In this document: piece after piece, positions 13,437-21,768 of the stretch
How positions within the stretch are numbered: position 1 is the first letter of the stretch
Layout of the letters: every line of letters begins with the position of its first letter
Origin: JAJVID01 sp036565725
Lineage (GTDB): Bacteria; Acidobacteriota; Blastocatellia; RBC074
Length of the DNA stretch: 36,881 nt
NCBI GenBank assembly: GCA_036565725.1
Contig: DATCXQ010000389.1
Span: 1 to 36,881 of the forward strand
Reading direction: 5' to 3'
Notes under the pieces: generated by a model
Seen by the model: the letters and a program-made list of their open reading frames with translations, nothing else
The model's database searches: none
What the model was told of the DNA's origin: nothing
Made by a program: the position numbers and the translations under genes

Positions 13437-14732
13437 CGTTTCTATTTGTGAAATGATTCGCCGCATCCTCGACACCAGGGCGAGGAGGCGCGCGTCGTCG
13501 ATGGGTTCTCCCGCCAGAGTCATCTCCGCATCGCTCAGCGTCTGACGCAACTCAATCTCAGAAATGGCGAGTCGTCGCCGTCGCGCCCCGGCTACGATCT
13601 CGTCCCTGGACGCGCGCGACGAAAGGCCGAGCCTGCGGCAAAGGCCGGCTTTGAATCGCGGGTAGATGTTTTCCAGCGCCAACTCGCGCGCCTGGGCCGC
13701 CTGCTGCAAGTTGGCCATTGAGCCGACGAATTCCAGCGGGGAGTGGCGCGGGACCTGGGGCAAGGGCAGCGGTCTGGCGAAACGCCGGCTATAGGTGTAG
13801 ACGATCAGCAGGCTCAAGCCGAGCCCCTGCAGAAGCAGCCATGGCGCGGGAGTGCCGCGAAAGTAATTGACTAGCGGATTGCCTCCTTCGTAATAGCCAT
13901 GGTGGAATTCGTCGAAGAAAATCCTCCGATCCGGCGAGCCCATCGAGCGCAGCATGTTCATCGCCAGCGTCAGATTCCCTCCACGCGCTATGCCGTTATT
14001 GGCTACCACGAACGGGTCGGAAAGAAAGATGACGCGCCCTTCCCCATATGTGAAGTCCGCGAGCGCAGCGCCGTCTTTATCACCCAGATGAATCACCGGG
14101 GCGTAGAGGGCCGGGGCCGAATATTCTTCTGGGCTGGGCGCTGTTTCCACCACGCCTGTCCGGGCTGCCTTCGCCCTATCTTGGGGATGAAAAATCATTC
14201 GCGTCGCGAAGTCGGAGAGCGCCAGGCCGCGAAGCCCACGGGTCAGTTCGGTCGGCTGCGCGATCAACTCGTCGCTCTCTCGATCAATGAATTGCTCGGG
14301 CGTCTCGTAATGGACTGGCAATTGCGTGGGCGCTTTCGCGCGGATAGCCGGGTCTCCGAACTGGTCAAATGGAGATCGGCTTATGATCAACGCCCTTCCG
14401 CCAGTCGATATCCAAACTTGCAGAGCGAAGGCCTCCTCTTCAGAGATCTTCTGGCCTGATTGGAACGGGCCGATGATGACCAGTATCGAATCTTCGGCCT
14501 CGGCGTCCAGCGATGAATAATGCTTTCTCCAACGCGCCACAGGCGTCCCGGATTCTTCGAGCAATTGATAGATGGCGCGAGTACCGGTCTGGCCGGAATT
14601 GTATGTGGAGCGATTCGGCGCAAACTCATTCTCGGTGGGCCGGTCGAATTCGATGGCGCCCGCCGCGCTCAATCCGATGAGGACCGCGATTACGATGAAT
14701 ATAGTAACGGCGCCAGCAAAATAACGACGCAT
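13425..14732 (-). CDS. DUF4350-containing membrane protein
   Basis: 435 residues. N-terminal helix at about 7-27, then an extracytoplasmic domain with the DUF4350 pattern: STYNSGQTGTRAIYQLLEESG, ILVIIGPFQ, VWISTGGRALIISRSPF, and DPFVVANNGIARGGNLTLAMNMLR followed by VFFDEFHHGY-like FFDEFHHGYYEGG. A second helix (APWLLLQGLGLSLLIVYTY, about 292-310) leads to a cytoplasmic C-terminal domain rich in Arg. It lies five bases after the DUF4129 gene. In many bacteria DUF4350 and DUF4129 proteins stand beside MoxR ATPase and DUF58 genes; here those are missing. The function is not established. The last three residues come from a dispersed repeat. Confidence 0.82.
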   Translation of the reverse strand: MRRYFAGAVTIFIVIAVLIGLSAAGAIEFDRPTENEFAPNRSTYNSGQTGTRAIYQLLEESGTPVARWRKHYSSLDAEAEDSILVIIGPFQSGQKISEEEAFALQVWISTGGRALIISRSPFDQFGDPAIRAKAPTQLPVHYETPEQFIDRESDELIAQPTELTRGLRGLALSDFATRMIFHPQDRAKAARTGVVETAPSPEEYSAPALYAPVIHLGDKDGAALADFTYGEGRVIFLSDPFVVANNGIARGGNLTLAMNMLRSMGSPDRRIFFDEFHHGYYEGGNPLVNYFRGTPAPWLLLQGLGLSLLIVYTYSRRFARPLPLPQVPRHSPLEFVGSMANLQQAAQARELALENIYPRFKAGLCRRLGLSSRASRDEIVAGARRRRLAISEIELRQTLSDAEMTLAGEPIDDARLLALVSRMRRIISQIETPRA

Positions 14733-14737
14733 GGAGT

Positions 14738-15775
14738 TTATTTAACAGCCTCCTGGTAGAGCGTGACGAAGTTCCGGAACTCCTCTTCCGTGGCGCGCTC
14801 CTGTCCGTACCAGGCGCGTTCGAAGGCGAGGGTCATGACGGAGAACGTGGGATATATCAGCCGCTCCGAGCGCATCGCGTCGAGGTAATCGCGATTGGTC
14901 TTCGAGCGGCCCAGGCGCAATTTGCCGCGTTGGTCGAGGTCGCAAAGCAGGGCGATATACGCCCGGCGGATCGCCTTACGGTACTCGCCCTGCCGCGCCA
15001 ACTCGGAGGCCATTGCGAACAGATCGGCGGCGGTGGCGTCTTCCGGTATCTCCTCGCCCAGCGCCTCACGCGTCTTGACCTCTTCCGCCGGCTTTCGGCG
15101 CGCCTGAAACCGTCGCGCGAGTTTTGCCGCCCCGAAAATCAGGGCCACCGTCACAATCAAAATGCTCAGCGCCCGCAAAAATATGATCAGTCCCTCGCCG
15201 CCCGACTGTGGCGAGCGCGCTGAAGGACTGCCGAACAATATTCTCAGCAGTCGAAGAATGAATTCCTTTATTTGCCTGATCCAACGCGCTATCGTCGATT
15301 CACGCTTTTCCTCGGGCTGGTATTCGGGGCGGGCGAGAATGCCGTCGAGCCTGGCCCGTTGATCCTGCGGCGCCCCAGCTTCCGCCCTTCGAGCCGATTT
15401 TACGCTTTGTCGAAGTCTGGCCAAGCGGGCTGAGATTTCGCCCAACATCCGAAGACGACCTTCGGCGGCGCCTTCTGCGTTCTTTACCGCTTTATCCGCG
15501 GCTTCATGCAACCAGGCGTTGTCGATGTGGATGATGGAGCCATTGAAATCGACCTCTTCGCGCGCGGGAAGCAGTCGCTTGACCTCGTTCATAATAGTCC
15601 CCGACTCTGAGGCGGCGCTGTTTCCCTCGATCGCCTTTTTCACCATTTGCTCCGCCCGGTCGAGCCGATTCGCGTAATCGTCGACGGTCGAGCGCCCCTG
15701 GGCGGACACGCGCAGGGCGCATAGAGAGACGAGAACCGCGATTGCGAAATAGAATTGATTCGTCCGTGAGCGCAT
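14738..15775 (-). CDS. DUF4129-containing membrane protein
   Basis: 345 residues from the ATG at 15775, chosen because it begins a signal peptide (MRSRTNQFYFAIAVLVSLCALRVSAQG); the frame is open further but runs through a palindrome and the end of the preceding gene. A helical periplasmic region of about 150 residues with many Arg/Glu follows, then a helix near residues 190-215 (FLRALSILIVTVALIFGAAKLA). The cytoplasmic C-terminal domain carries the DUF4129 pattern AADLFAMASELARQGEYRKAIRRAYIALLCDLDQRGKLRLGRSKTNRDYL and FERAWYGQERATEEEFRNF. It is between the zinc-ribbon membrane protein and DUF4350 genes in an operon. Role unknown; no clear ribosome site. Confidence 0.82.
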   Translation of the reverse strand: MRSRTNQFYFAIAVLVSLCALRVSAQGRSTVDDYANRLDRAEQMVKKAIEGNSAASESGTIMNEVKRLLPAREEVDFNGSIIHIDNAWLHEAADKAVKNAEGAAEGRLRMLGEISARLARLRQSVKSARRAEAGAPQDQRARLDGILARPEYQPEEKRESTIARWIRQIKEFILRLLRILFGSPSARSPQSGGEGLIIFLRALSILIVTVALIFGAAKLARRFQARRKPAEEVKTREALGEEIPEDATAADLFAMASELARQGEYRKAIRRAYIALLCDLDQRGKLRLGRSKTNRDYLDAMRSERLIYPTFSVMTLAFERAWYGQERATEEEFRNFVTLYQEAVK

Positions 15776-15794
15776 TTGAATTTGAAGCGACGCG

Positions 15795-15872
15795 GCGCAG
15801 GGGGCGTCAGCGGCCCGAGAATAGATTAAGAGGTCACTCGATCGGAGCTCGGGTCGCTGACGCCCTCTGCGC
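15795..15872. repeat. 25-bp palindrome across the end of the zinc-ribbon membrane gene
   Basis: Arms 15795-15819 and 15848-15872 pair with two mismatches, loop 28 nt. The right arm codes for the final residues of the 15826-17085 protein and its stop codon lies in the loop. Confidence 0.88.
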
Positions 15873-17085
15873 CTCGCCAATGACCAAATGCCGATCCGCA
15901 TTTACTGCAGAAACGATTCTCAACATTTGTTTCGGTCCCGCACCAATCGCAGATCATTCGAGAGACTTCCGGCGCTAACTGCGGGTCATGCGCCGGAGCC
16001 GCATTGATCGGCATGGGGCTGTAATCATCGAGTCCGAGGATGGAGTGCGCAAATGAGCCGCGTTGTTGAGGCGCGGGCGTCCACTCGGGCGCCGCCCGCT
16101 GAGGCGCAGGAGGGTAGAGAGGCTGCGGGGCCGGCGGCTGCGCGAGCGTTCGATTGGCCACCAGCTCGACGTCGAAGCCTTCTTTGCGAACGCGGCTGTC
16201 CAGGTAAAGCAGCGTACATCCGATCATGAAAATCGGCATGAGCAGAATCTCGCTCAACTGCGTAACCGTTTGCCAGGCTATGTTGTACCAAGGAGACTGT
16301 TCGGCGCCGAACGGATTGACCCAATCGGAGACATAGCCTAAAGGGAGAAACAGCAGTAGCAGCACGGACCAGCCAACGTAAAACCAAAAAAGGATGAGCG
16401 CGGCGATGCGGCGGAGTTGCCCGGCGGCGAGCGAAAAACTGCGGCCTATCGAACTAAAAACCCCTTTACCTTCGACCATTAGAATCTGCGGCACGTAAAC
16501 AACGCGGCCGTAAATCAACAGGAAGGAGACGGCGAACGCCGCTGCGATCACGACGAGGAAGATGAAGGTGGCGGCGCCTTGCATCCATTCCGGCGTCCCC
16601 TGCATGATTGTCGCCATCATTAACAGGAAAAACATCCCGACAGTGACGACGACAAAATACGCGATCATCATCGCGCCCATTATCAGCAATCCGATCATTA
16701 AGGTGGCGCCGACGAGCGGCCAGAGGCGTTCCCAGGCCGCGCGATAGACATCCCGAGCCAGTATCGGCTTGCCCTCGAAGAAATGCGCCACCAGCGAGCG
16801 CGACGACCCGCCCAAGACGGCGTAGAAGGCCGCCTTGCCGATGGCCCATAGCAGAAAGCCGCTCAGGACCAGCAAAACGGTGATTACGATCCTTTCGTCG
16901 CCTCTCGACATAGTGGCGTTGCGCCAGCCGATTGACATAAGAATCGAGCCCGCGTAGGCGACCAGGCTGGGCGCGAGCACGATTCGCAACAGCGCCAGAA
17001 AATTACGCCCGTAGAGCCTGACCGCGCGGTCGATAATGTCGCCCGCAGACATAGGGGCGAGTGTGAATGAGTCGAATGAATTCAT
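15826..17085 (-). CDS. Polytopic membrane protein with C-terminal zinc ribbon
   Basis: 419 residues. The N-terminus FTLAPMSAGDIIDRAVRLYGRNFLALLRIV resembles the membrane domain family related to glycerophosphoryl diester phosphodiesterase membrane domains (DUF7847-like); no phosphodiesterase catalytic domain is present. About six helices lie between residues 35 and 300. A Pro/Gln/Ala-rich linker (PPAPQPLYPPAPQR) leads to a short zinc ribbon with paired cysteines, CDWCGTETNVENRFCSKCG, near residue 383. First gene of the unit with DUF4129 and DUF4350. The final residues (about GVSDPSSDRVTS) are encoded by a palindromic repeat. Function unknown; a membrane-integrity or protein-assembly role is only inference. 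Confidence 0.78.
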   Translation of the reverse strand: MNSFDSFTLAPMSAGDIIDRAVRLYGRNFLALLRIVLAPSLVAYAGSILMSIGWRNATMSRGDERIVITVLLVLSGFLLWAIGKAAFYAVLGGSSRSLVAHFFEGKPILARDVYRAAWERLWPLVGATLMIGLLIMGAMMIAYFVVVTVGMFFLLMMATIMQGTPEWMQGAATFIFLVVIAAAFAVSFLLIYGRVVYVPQILMVEGKGVFSSIGRSFSLAAGQLRRIAALILFWFYVGWSVLLLLFLPLGYVSDWVNPFGAEQSPWYNIAWQTVTQLSEILLMPIFMIGCTLLYLDSRVRKEGFDVELVANRTLAQPPAPQPLYPPAPQRAAPEWTPAPQQRGSFAHSILGLDDYSPMPINAAPAHDPQLAPEVSRMICDWCGTETNVENRFCSKCGSAFGHWRGAEGVSDPSSDRVTS

Positions 17086-17262
17086 GCCGAATGCTCCGAT
17101 TCCAGACCGAGCGCATCTTACGCTATTTTACGCACGCTTGAAAAACAGTAACGCCAGGGTATAAAAATGCCGATGCGCCACTTGTTCAACCGATTTTTCA
17201 CCGGAGTCCTTCATGCCGGTCGCGGCGCCCTGAAAGAATGAATACCGCGGCGCGCGCTGTTC

Positions 17263-17285
17263 ACGACAAGGCGGCGCCTTGTCGT
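17263..17285. repeat. 10-bp hairpin in a divergent promoter region
   Basis: Perfect arms 17263-17272 and 17276-17285 with a 3-nt loop, in the 276-base gap between the divergent 15826-17085 and 17362-18069 genes. No U-tract; nothing else is recognised in the gap. Confidence 0.7.
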
Positions 17286-17361
17286 CGCTTCCGGCAGGGG
17301 ACGACTCACGAAGCCCCCGACAATCTACTGGCTTGTCGAACATTTTCGGAGAATATGCCAA

Positions 17362-18069
17362 ATGAAAAAAGTAACTGACACCGTCTTCGCTTCACTTCTC
17401 GTTCTCGCGATTTCAATTCAGAGCCCGGCGGGCCAGCCGTCCAAAGCCGAGGAGCGCGAACGCGCTCAGAAGGCCGCAGCCGCCTTCCAGGAGATTATGG
17501 GGGCGCCCGATCAGGGAATTCCGCAGGAACTGCTCGACCGGGCGCAATGCGTCGCCGTTTTTCCTTCGGTCAAAAAAGGCGGCTTCATCGTCGGTGGGCA
17601 ATACGGCAAAGGCTTGATCAGTTGCCGCCGGGCGCAAGGCTCGTGGGGGTCACCCGCCTACTTCACCATCGGGGGCGGCAGCTTTGGGCTGCAGATCGGC
17701 GGACAGGCTGTAGACCTCGTCCTGCTGGTCATGAACAAATCGGGCGTCGAAGGCTTGCTGCAAGACAAATTCGAGATCGGCGCTGGGGCCGCCGTCTCGG
17801 CCGGGCCGGTCGGACGCAACGCGCACGTGTCGACAGACGTCCTGCTCAAATCCCAAATCATTTCCTATTCGCGCAGCCGTGGGCTTTTCGGCGGGTTGGA
17901 ACTGAAGGGCGCCGTGATTACGCAGGACAAGTCGGCCAACAAGGACATTTACGAACAGGAAATTTCCGCGCGCGAAATCATCGTTGACGGCAAGGTCCGC
18001 ACGCCGACCACGATCAGAATCTTCCCCAGCGCGTTGCGCAAATTCTCCCCCAAAGGGATCTCAAACTAA
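17362..18069 (+). CDS. Secreted SYLF/YSC84-domain lipid-binding protein
   Basis: 235 residues with a signal peptide (about 1-24). The SYLF domain is clear: GIPQELLDRAQCVAVFPSVKKGGFIVGGQYGKGLISCRR, GSWGSPAYFTIGGGSFGLQIGGQAVDLVLLVMN, then GAGAAVSAGPVGRNAHVSTDVLLKSQIISYSRSRGLFGGLELKGAVI. SYLF domains bind phosphoinositides or other lipids in eukaryotes; bacterial members are exported and poorly understood. GGAGA lies upstream of the ATG at a slightly long distance. The gene stands alone. The cysteines at about residues 63 and 89 could form a disulfide. Confidence 0.92.
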   Translation: MKKVTDTVFASLLVLAISIQSPAGQPSKAEERERAQKAAAAFQEIMGAPDQGIPQELLDRAQCVAVFPSVKKGGFIVGGQYGKGLISCRRAQGSWGSPAYFTIGGGSFGLQIGGQAVDLVLLVMNKSGVEGLLQDKFEIGAGAAVSAGPVGRNAHVSTDVLLKSQIISYSRSRGLFGGLELKGAVITQDKSANKDIYEQEISAREIIVDGKVRTPTTIRIFPSALRKFSPKGISN

Positions 18070-18121
18070 GAGGATCAAGTATAGAGAGAGTCGAAGATGG
18101 AGGATGGAGCATTGAAGATGG

Positions 18122-18174
18122 AAGATTGAGGATCGAGGATCGCCTTGTAACACGACCTTCGATCCTCAATCCTT
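18122..18174. repeat. GATCGAAG-family palindrome touching the PBP stop
   Basis: Arms 18122-18142 and 18153-18174 pair with a one-base gap and two mismatches; the right arm ends inside the PBP stop triplet (18173-18175). Left of it, 18093-18121 has tandem GAAGATGGA-type units. Confidence 0.8.
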
Positions 18175-19513
18175 AATGCTTCACATTACTTGTCTTCGGT
18201 TCCGGAATTTCGGTTCCGGCGGAAGCGGCGGGAGTTGTTACCTTGTCTTTGAAGAAGCGTGGGCAGATGTCCGCATAGATTCTGCCGGCAATCTCGGCGG
18301 CGCGGCGCCCAGCTTCGGTAGAGCCGCTCGTGATGACCGTCACGACGACCCTCGGATCATCGACGCTCGAAAACGAAGTGAATAGCCCGAGCCTGTCGCG
18401 GGCGCCGGTGCAAGTGCCGGTCTTGCCCGCCACCTGACCGAGCGGGTTATAGGCGAGCTTGGCGGTGCCGTAAGTGACCGCGCCCATCATTCCGGCGAGC
18501 AATCTAGTGCGGTCTTCGGGGGACATCACTATTTTGCGCTTCAATTCGGGGATGAAAGTCTGGGCTTCCTCGGCGTTGCGCAGGACGCGCGGCGTGTAGA
18601 GTTCGCCGCCGTTGGCTATCGCGCTGGTGAAGGCCGCGAGCTGAATCGCGGTCACCCCGAATCCATCGCCGTGGCTGGACATATGTCCGGTCTCCTGTTC
18701 ACCCTCGTCAGGAAGGAAGCCGTCGCTTTCGCCCTTGTAGTTGATTCCGGTCCTCGATCCGAATCCGAAATCCATGGCGTATTTCATTACGCGCTCGTAG
18801 CCCAACGTTCGTCCCAAGACTTGGAAGACCGGATTGTTCGATCGGGCCAGCGCGTCGGTAAGGTTCATGCCCCATCGGCTCGAAACCTGGACCTCCTGGT
18901 CTGGGTCGAAGACGCCTTCGTGCAGCGCGGCCAATCCGACGATTATCTTGACGGTCGAGCATGGTTTGACCGGCGAGCCGAGCGCCATTCGCTGGTTGAC
19001 CACGGTGAAGATGCGGCCGTTGTTCGGGTCCATCACGACCACCGTCCCAGAACGCCCCTGCAGAGCCTTCACAGCCACGGCTCGGATTTCCGTGTCTTCT
19101 CCACTGGCGTCATCTTTCAGCAGGTTGCTGGTCGCGATGTTGCGGAGCGCGGCGTCGCGCGCCCGAATCGCCCTAAGGCGGGCCAGGTAACGAGAGCGCG
19201 CGCGGCGGCGGCTCGAAGACGCCAGCGCCCGGCGTCCGGACCGCGTCAATTTACCGCGCTTACTCAGCGAGCTGACTTGCGACCGGCGCCGCGAACTCCC
19301 TCTGGCTGCGAGCTTGCCGGAGCGGACTGAGGATTTACCGCGCTTGACGGCTACTTTGGACGAAGCCCTGCCCTTTTTAATGGGCGCGGCTTTCTTCACC
19401 GATGACTTTTTACGTTGTTGGGCATGCGCGGCGCCGCCAACAGAGGTTCCCACGAAAATTGTGAGGATAATAAAGAACGAAAGCGTCATTAAGACGCGAT
19501 GTCGCTTCCTCAT
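18173..19513 (-). CDS. Penicillin-binding-protein-type transpeptidase with basic linker
   Basis: 446 residues. A signal anchor (about 8-31) is followed by about 90 residues made almost only of Lys, Arg, Ser, Ala and Gly (residues 33-125). The transpeptidase domain starts near 145. Active-site motifs are complete: STVK (186-189), SNN (225-227) and KTG (364-366, in VAGKTGTCTG). GTGINYKGESDGFLP-like RTGINYKGESDGFLP and GDGFGVTAIQLAAFTSAIANGG match class B PBPs of the FtsI/PBP2 type, but the usual dimerisation domain is missing. It should act in the periplasm in peptidoglycan cross-linking. The basic linker may bind anionic wall polymers or lipids (inference). It is convergent with the SYLF gene. 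Confidence 0.9.
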   Translation of the reverse strand: MRKRHRVLMTLSFFIILTIFVGTSVGGAAHAQQRKKSSVKKAAPIKKGRASSKVAVKRGKSSVRSGKLAARGSSRRRSQVSSLSKRGKLTRSGRRALASSSRRRARSRYLARLRAIRARDAALRNIATSNLLKDDASGEDTEIRAVAVKALQGRSGTVVVMDPNNGRIFTVVNQRMALGSPVKPCSTVKIIVGLAALHEGVFDPDQEVQVSSRWGMNLTDALARSNNPVFQVLGRTLGYERVMKYAMDFGFGSRTGINYKGESDGFLPDEGEQETGHMSSHGDGFGVTAIQLAAFTSAIANGGELYTPRVLRNAEEAQTFIPELKRKIVMSPEDRTRLLAGMMGAVTYGTAKLAYNPLGQVAGKTGTCTGARDRLGLFTSFSSVDDPRVVVTVITSGSTEAGRRAAEIAGRIYADICPRFFKDKVTTPAASAGTEIPEPKTSNVKH

Positions 19514-19905
19514 ATCTTCAATCCCTTTATCCCTTTCCCGGCGCAGAATTTATTTTTCTGGCGCTGTCTTGATAAGGTTTGTAAGCGGCATCAACCAAAT
19601 TTTTTAATGGGCGTATGGGGCGACTAGCAACGATTGCGTCAGTAGCGCCAGAGCCTGTCCCAAGACCTCCATAGATTTTTGGGGGTGTTTGGAGCTTGAT
19701 AAATCATCGGCCCGCTTACGCGCGACGCCGGGGGTTGACGCACGGGCGGGAGTCTAGCAAAACTCTCCCGCCGTAACAACTGGCAATGGGACAGACTTTC
19801 AGTTCTTAGCGTGGGATAGACTTTAGTCTGCCCGTACCCGATTTGTGTTATGCTTAGTTGTAATTCCCGCAGAGTTTCATAATATTTTGACGCGAGGCTT
19901 TAAAC
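19514..19905. other. Intergenic region with several repeat fragments
   Basis: 392 bases between divergent genes (PBP minus, cdaA plus). It holds a hairpin GGCGGGAGT/ACTCTCCCGCC (about 19748-19775), a fragment of the CTTACGCGCG repeat near 19712, and two copies of a GGGACAGACTTT-like unit (19785-19797 and 19810-19831), the second able to fold on itself. A related unit lies at 25791-25813. AT-rich boxes at 19849-19886 may include the cdaA promoter, but no pair is convincing. Confidence 0.5.
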
Positions 19906-20835
19906 GTGCGCGAGTTGTGGTCTCAGACAGTATGGCCTTGGCATTTTGTCGGCCTTAGAGACGTGATCGACATCATCATAGTCGCCATCCTGATTTATGA
20001 ATTGCTCAGGCTGGTGCATGGGACTCGCGCCGTCCAGATGGCAGTCGGTTTGGGGCTGATCGGATTTCTGTATGAGCTTTCGAGCTGGCTGGGGCTTTCT
20101 ACGGTCCAGTGGGTTTTGCGCAACGCCGTGCTCTATCTCGGTTTCGCAGTCATCGTCCTTTTTCAGCACGAAATACGCGCAGCGCTGACGCACCTGGGCG
20201 CCAACATCCGCATCCCCGGCGCAGGCCGTGAACGGGGCCGTAACCCGTTCGGGCAGGAATGGTATGACGAAGTGGTGCTCGCCTCGACCACGCTGGCTTC
20301 GGAAAAGACGGGGGCGCTGATGGTCTTCGAGCGTGACGTCGGGTTGAAGACCTACATCGAGAGCGGCATCAGGCTCGACGCCAAGGTCAATTATGACCTG
20401 CTGGTGACCATCTTCAACACGCATACGCCGCTGCACGACGGGGCGGTGATCATCAGCAACAATCGCGTCGCGGCGGCCTGCTGCTTTTTGCCGCTTACGC
20501 AGAACCCGTTGATTTCGCGCGAACTCGGCACGCGCCACCGCGCAGCGATCGGCGTTACGGAAGACAGCGACGCCTTCGTCGTGGTTGTCTCGGAAGAGAC
20601 CGGCGTAATCTCGTTTGCGAAAGAAGGAAGGCTGAAGAGGAACCTTGACGGGCCGAAGTTGCGCAGTCTGATTCAACAGGCCATGGAGCCTTGGCGCAGT
20701 GACGCCGAGTCTGAGGAACTCGAAGCCGAAGAGCGGGAGCGCGAACGCGAGATCGACGCCCTGGTCGGATCCCGCAGGCGCGAGGCCGCCCACGCCTCCT
20801 CCGGAGAGAGCGTCAAAGAGGGAACCTCGGCATGA
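19906..20835 (+). CDS. cdaA: Diadenylate cyclase CdaA (c-di-AMP synthase)
   Basis: 309 residues from a GTG start with GAGG nine bases upstream. Makes c-di-AMP from two ATP. Three N-terminal helices (about 18-35, 42-60, 73-88) are followed by the DAC domain with both signature motifs, DGA (178-180, in HDGAVIISNN) and RHR (210-212, in GTRHRAAIG). The C-terminal tail (about 264-300) is Glu/Arg-rich and probably helical, longer than in many homologs. It overlaps cdaR by four bases, and glmM follows: the classic cdaA-cdaR-glmM unit in which CdaR and GlmM modulate the cyclase and connect osmotic and potassium control with wall synthesis. Confidence 0.95.
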   Translation: MRELWSQTVWPWHFVGLRDVIDIIIVAILIYELLRLVHGTRAVQMAVGLGLIGFLYELSSWLGLSTVQWVLRNAVLYLGFAVIVLFQHEIRAALTHLGANIRIPGAGRERGRNPFGQEWYDEVVLASTTLASEKTGALMVFERDVGLKTYIESGIRLDAKVNYDLLVTIFNTHTPLHDGAVIISNNRVAAACCFLPLTQNPLISRELGTRHRAAIGVTEDSDAFVVVVSEETGVISFAKEGRLKRNLDGPKLRSLIQQAMEPWRSDAESEELEAEEREREREIDALVGSRRREAAHASSGESVKEGTSA

Positions 20836-21767
20836 ACAGACTGTCCCCCGCGCGACTCTTTCACCGATTGCGCCACGCGCGCGTCGAAAACAAAGGGCTG
20901 AAGGCGCTCTCGCTATTGCTGGCTATTCTGCTTTTCATAGTTTCGCGGCAACCGGTCATCGATCTGCGGCTGGTCGGTGTGCCGATCGAATACCGCGGCC
21001 TGAGTCCCGGCGTCAAAATCGTCGGCGCCGCCGAACAGGCGGTGAGTGTGCGCCTGAGCGGCCCGCGCGACATTGTCCGGTCTCTGAGCCCTAACCAACT
21101 GCTGGTCATCGCCGACCTGAGCGGCAAGGAGCCCGGCGAAAGAGTCGTTCAACTGAAGATGGATGAAGGCTTCCTGCCCGATAATGTGAAGGTCATGCAG
21201 ATCGAACCGGCGAGCATAAGAATAAAACTCGAGCCGAATTTGACGAAACGCCTGAGGGTCGAGGCTCAGTTGAGTGGAAAGGTCGCGGAAGGCCGGGAAA
21301 TTTACGGCGTCGAGCTTTATCCCAGTGAGGTTGAAATCGAAGGCCCTCAATCCGTCGTCAGTAAAATGGAGCGCGTCTTGACGGAAAAGGTCAGTCTGGA
21401 CGGGCGCGACGCCGATTTTCAAACGTCCGTCGAAGTCGAAATCCCGCAAGATTCACGAGTTAAAACTTCGGGCCGGATCGAACTCTCGGCCAAAATCGGC
21501 GAAGAGCGCCTGCTGCGGCGCTTCGCCGCCACGCCCGTCGAGTGGATCGACAAGAGCGCGGCCGGGTCTTTATTGACGAAGACAGTCGGGCTCGAAGTCT
21601 TCGGGCCGAAATCATTGATCGAGTCCTTGCGCGCGGATGACCTGCGCGTCGAAGTCAAAACGGCCGGCCTTCCTCCAAGCGTGACCAGTCTTACTCCCCA
21701 AGTCCAACTCCCCGCAAGTATCGAAATCAGAAACATCATACCGAGAGAGGTGAAGGTGAAAAGATAA
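20832..21767 (+). CDS. cdaR: CdaR, YbbR-domain regulator of CdaA
   Basis: 311 residues. A single N-terminal helix (GLKALSLLLAILLFIVS, about 23-39) anchors it, with the rest outside the cytoplasm. At least two YbbR repeats are visible: PIEYRGLSPGVKIVGAAEQAVSVRLSGPRDIVRSL with LLVIADLSGKEPGERVVQL, and LRVEAQLSGKVAEGREIYGVELYPSEVEIEGPQSVVSKMERVLTEKVSLDG; a third weaker one ends the protein. The ATG overlaps the cdaA stop (ATGA), and glmM starts one base after its stop, so the three genes are tightly coupled. CdaR binds and adjusts CdaA activity in Firmicutes; the same role is inferred here. Confidence 0.92.
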   Translation: MNRLSPARLFHRLRHARVENKGLKALSLLLAILLFIVSRQPVIDLRLVGVPIEYRGLSPGVKIVGAAEQAVSVRLSGPRDIVRSLSPNQLLVIADLSGKEPGERVVQLKMDEGFLPDNVKVMQIEPASIRIKLEPNLTKRLRVEAQLSGKVAEGREIYGVELYPSEVEIEGPQSVVSKMERVLTEKVSLDGRDADFQTSVEVEIPQDSRVKTSGRIELSAKIGEERLLRRFAATPVEWIDKSAAGSLLTKTVGLEVFGPKSLIESLRADDLRVEVKTAGLPPSVTSLTPQVQLPASIEIRNIIPREVKVKR

Positions 21768-21768
21768 T

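Noticed and set aside
19900..20793. A 297-codon open frame on the minus strand opposite cdaA
   Set aside because: It is the mirror of the well-supported CdaA frame in GC-rich sequence; composition is Arg/Gln/Asp-rich without any domain, signal or ribosome site.
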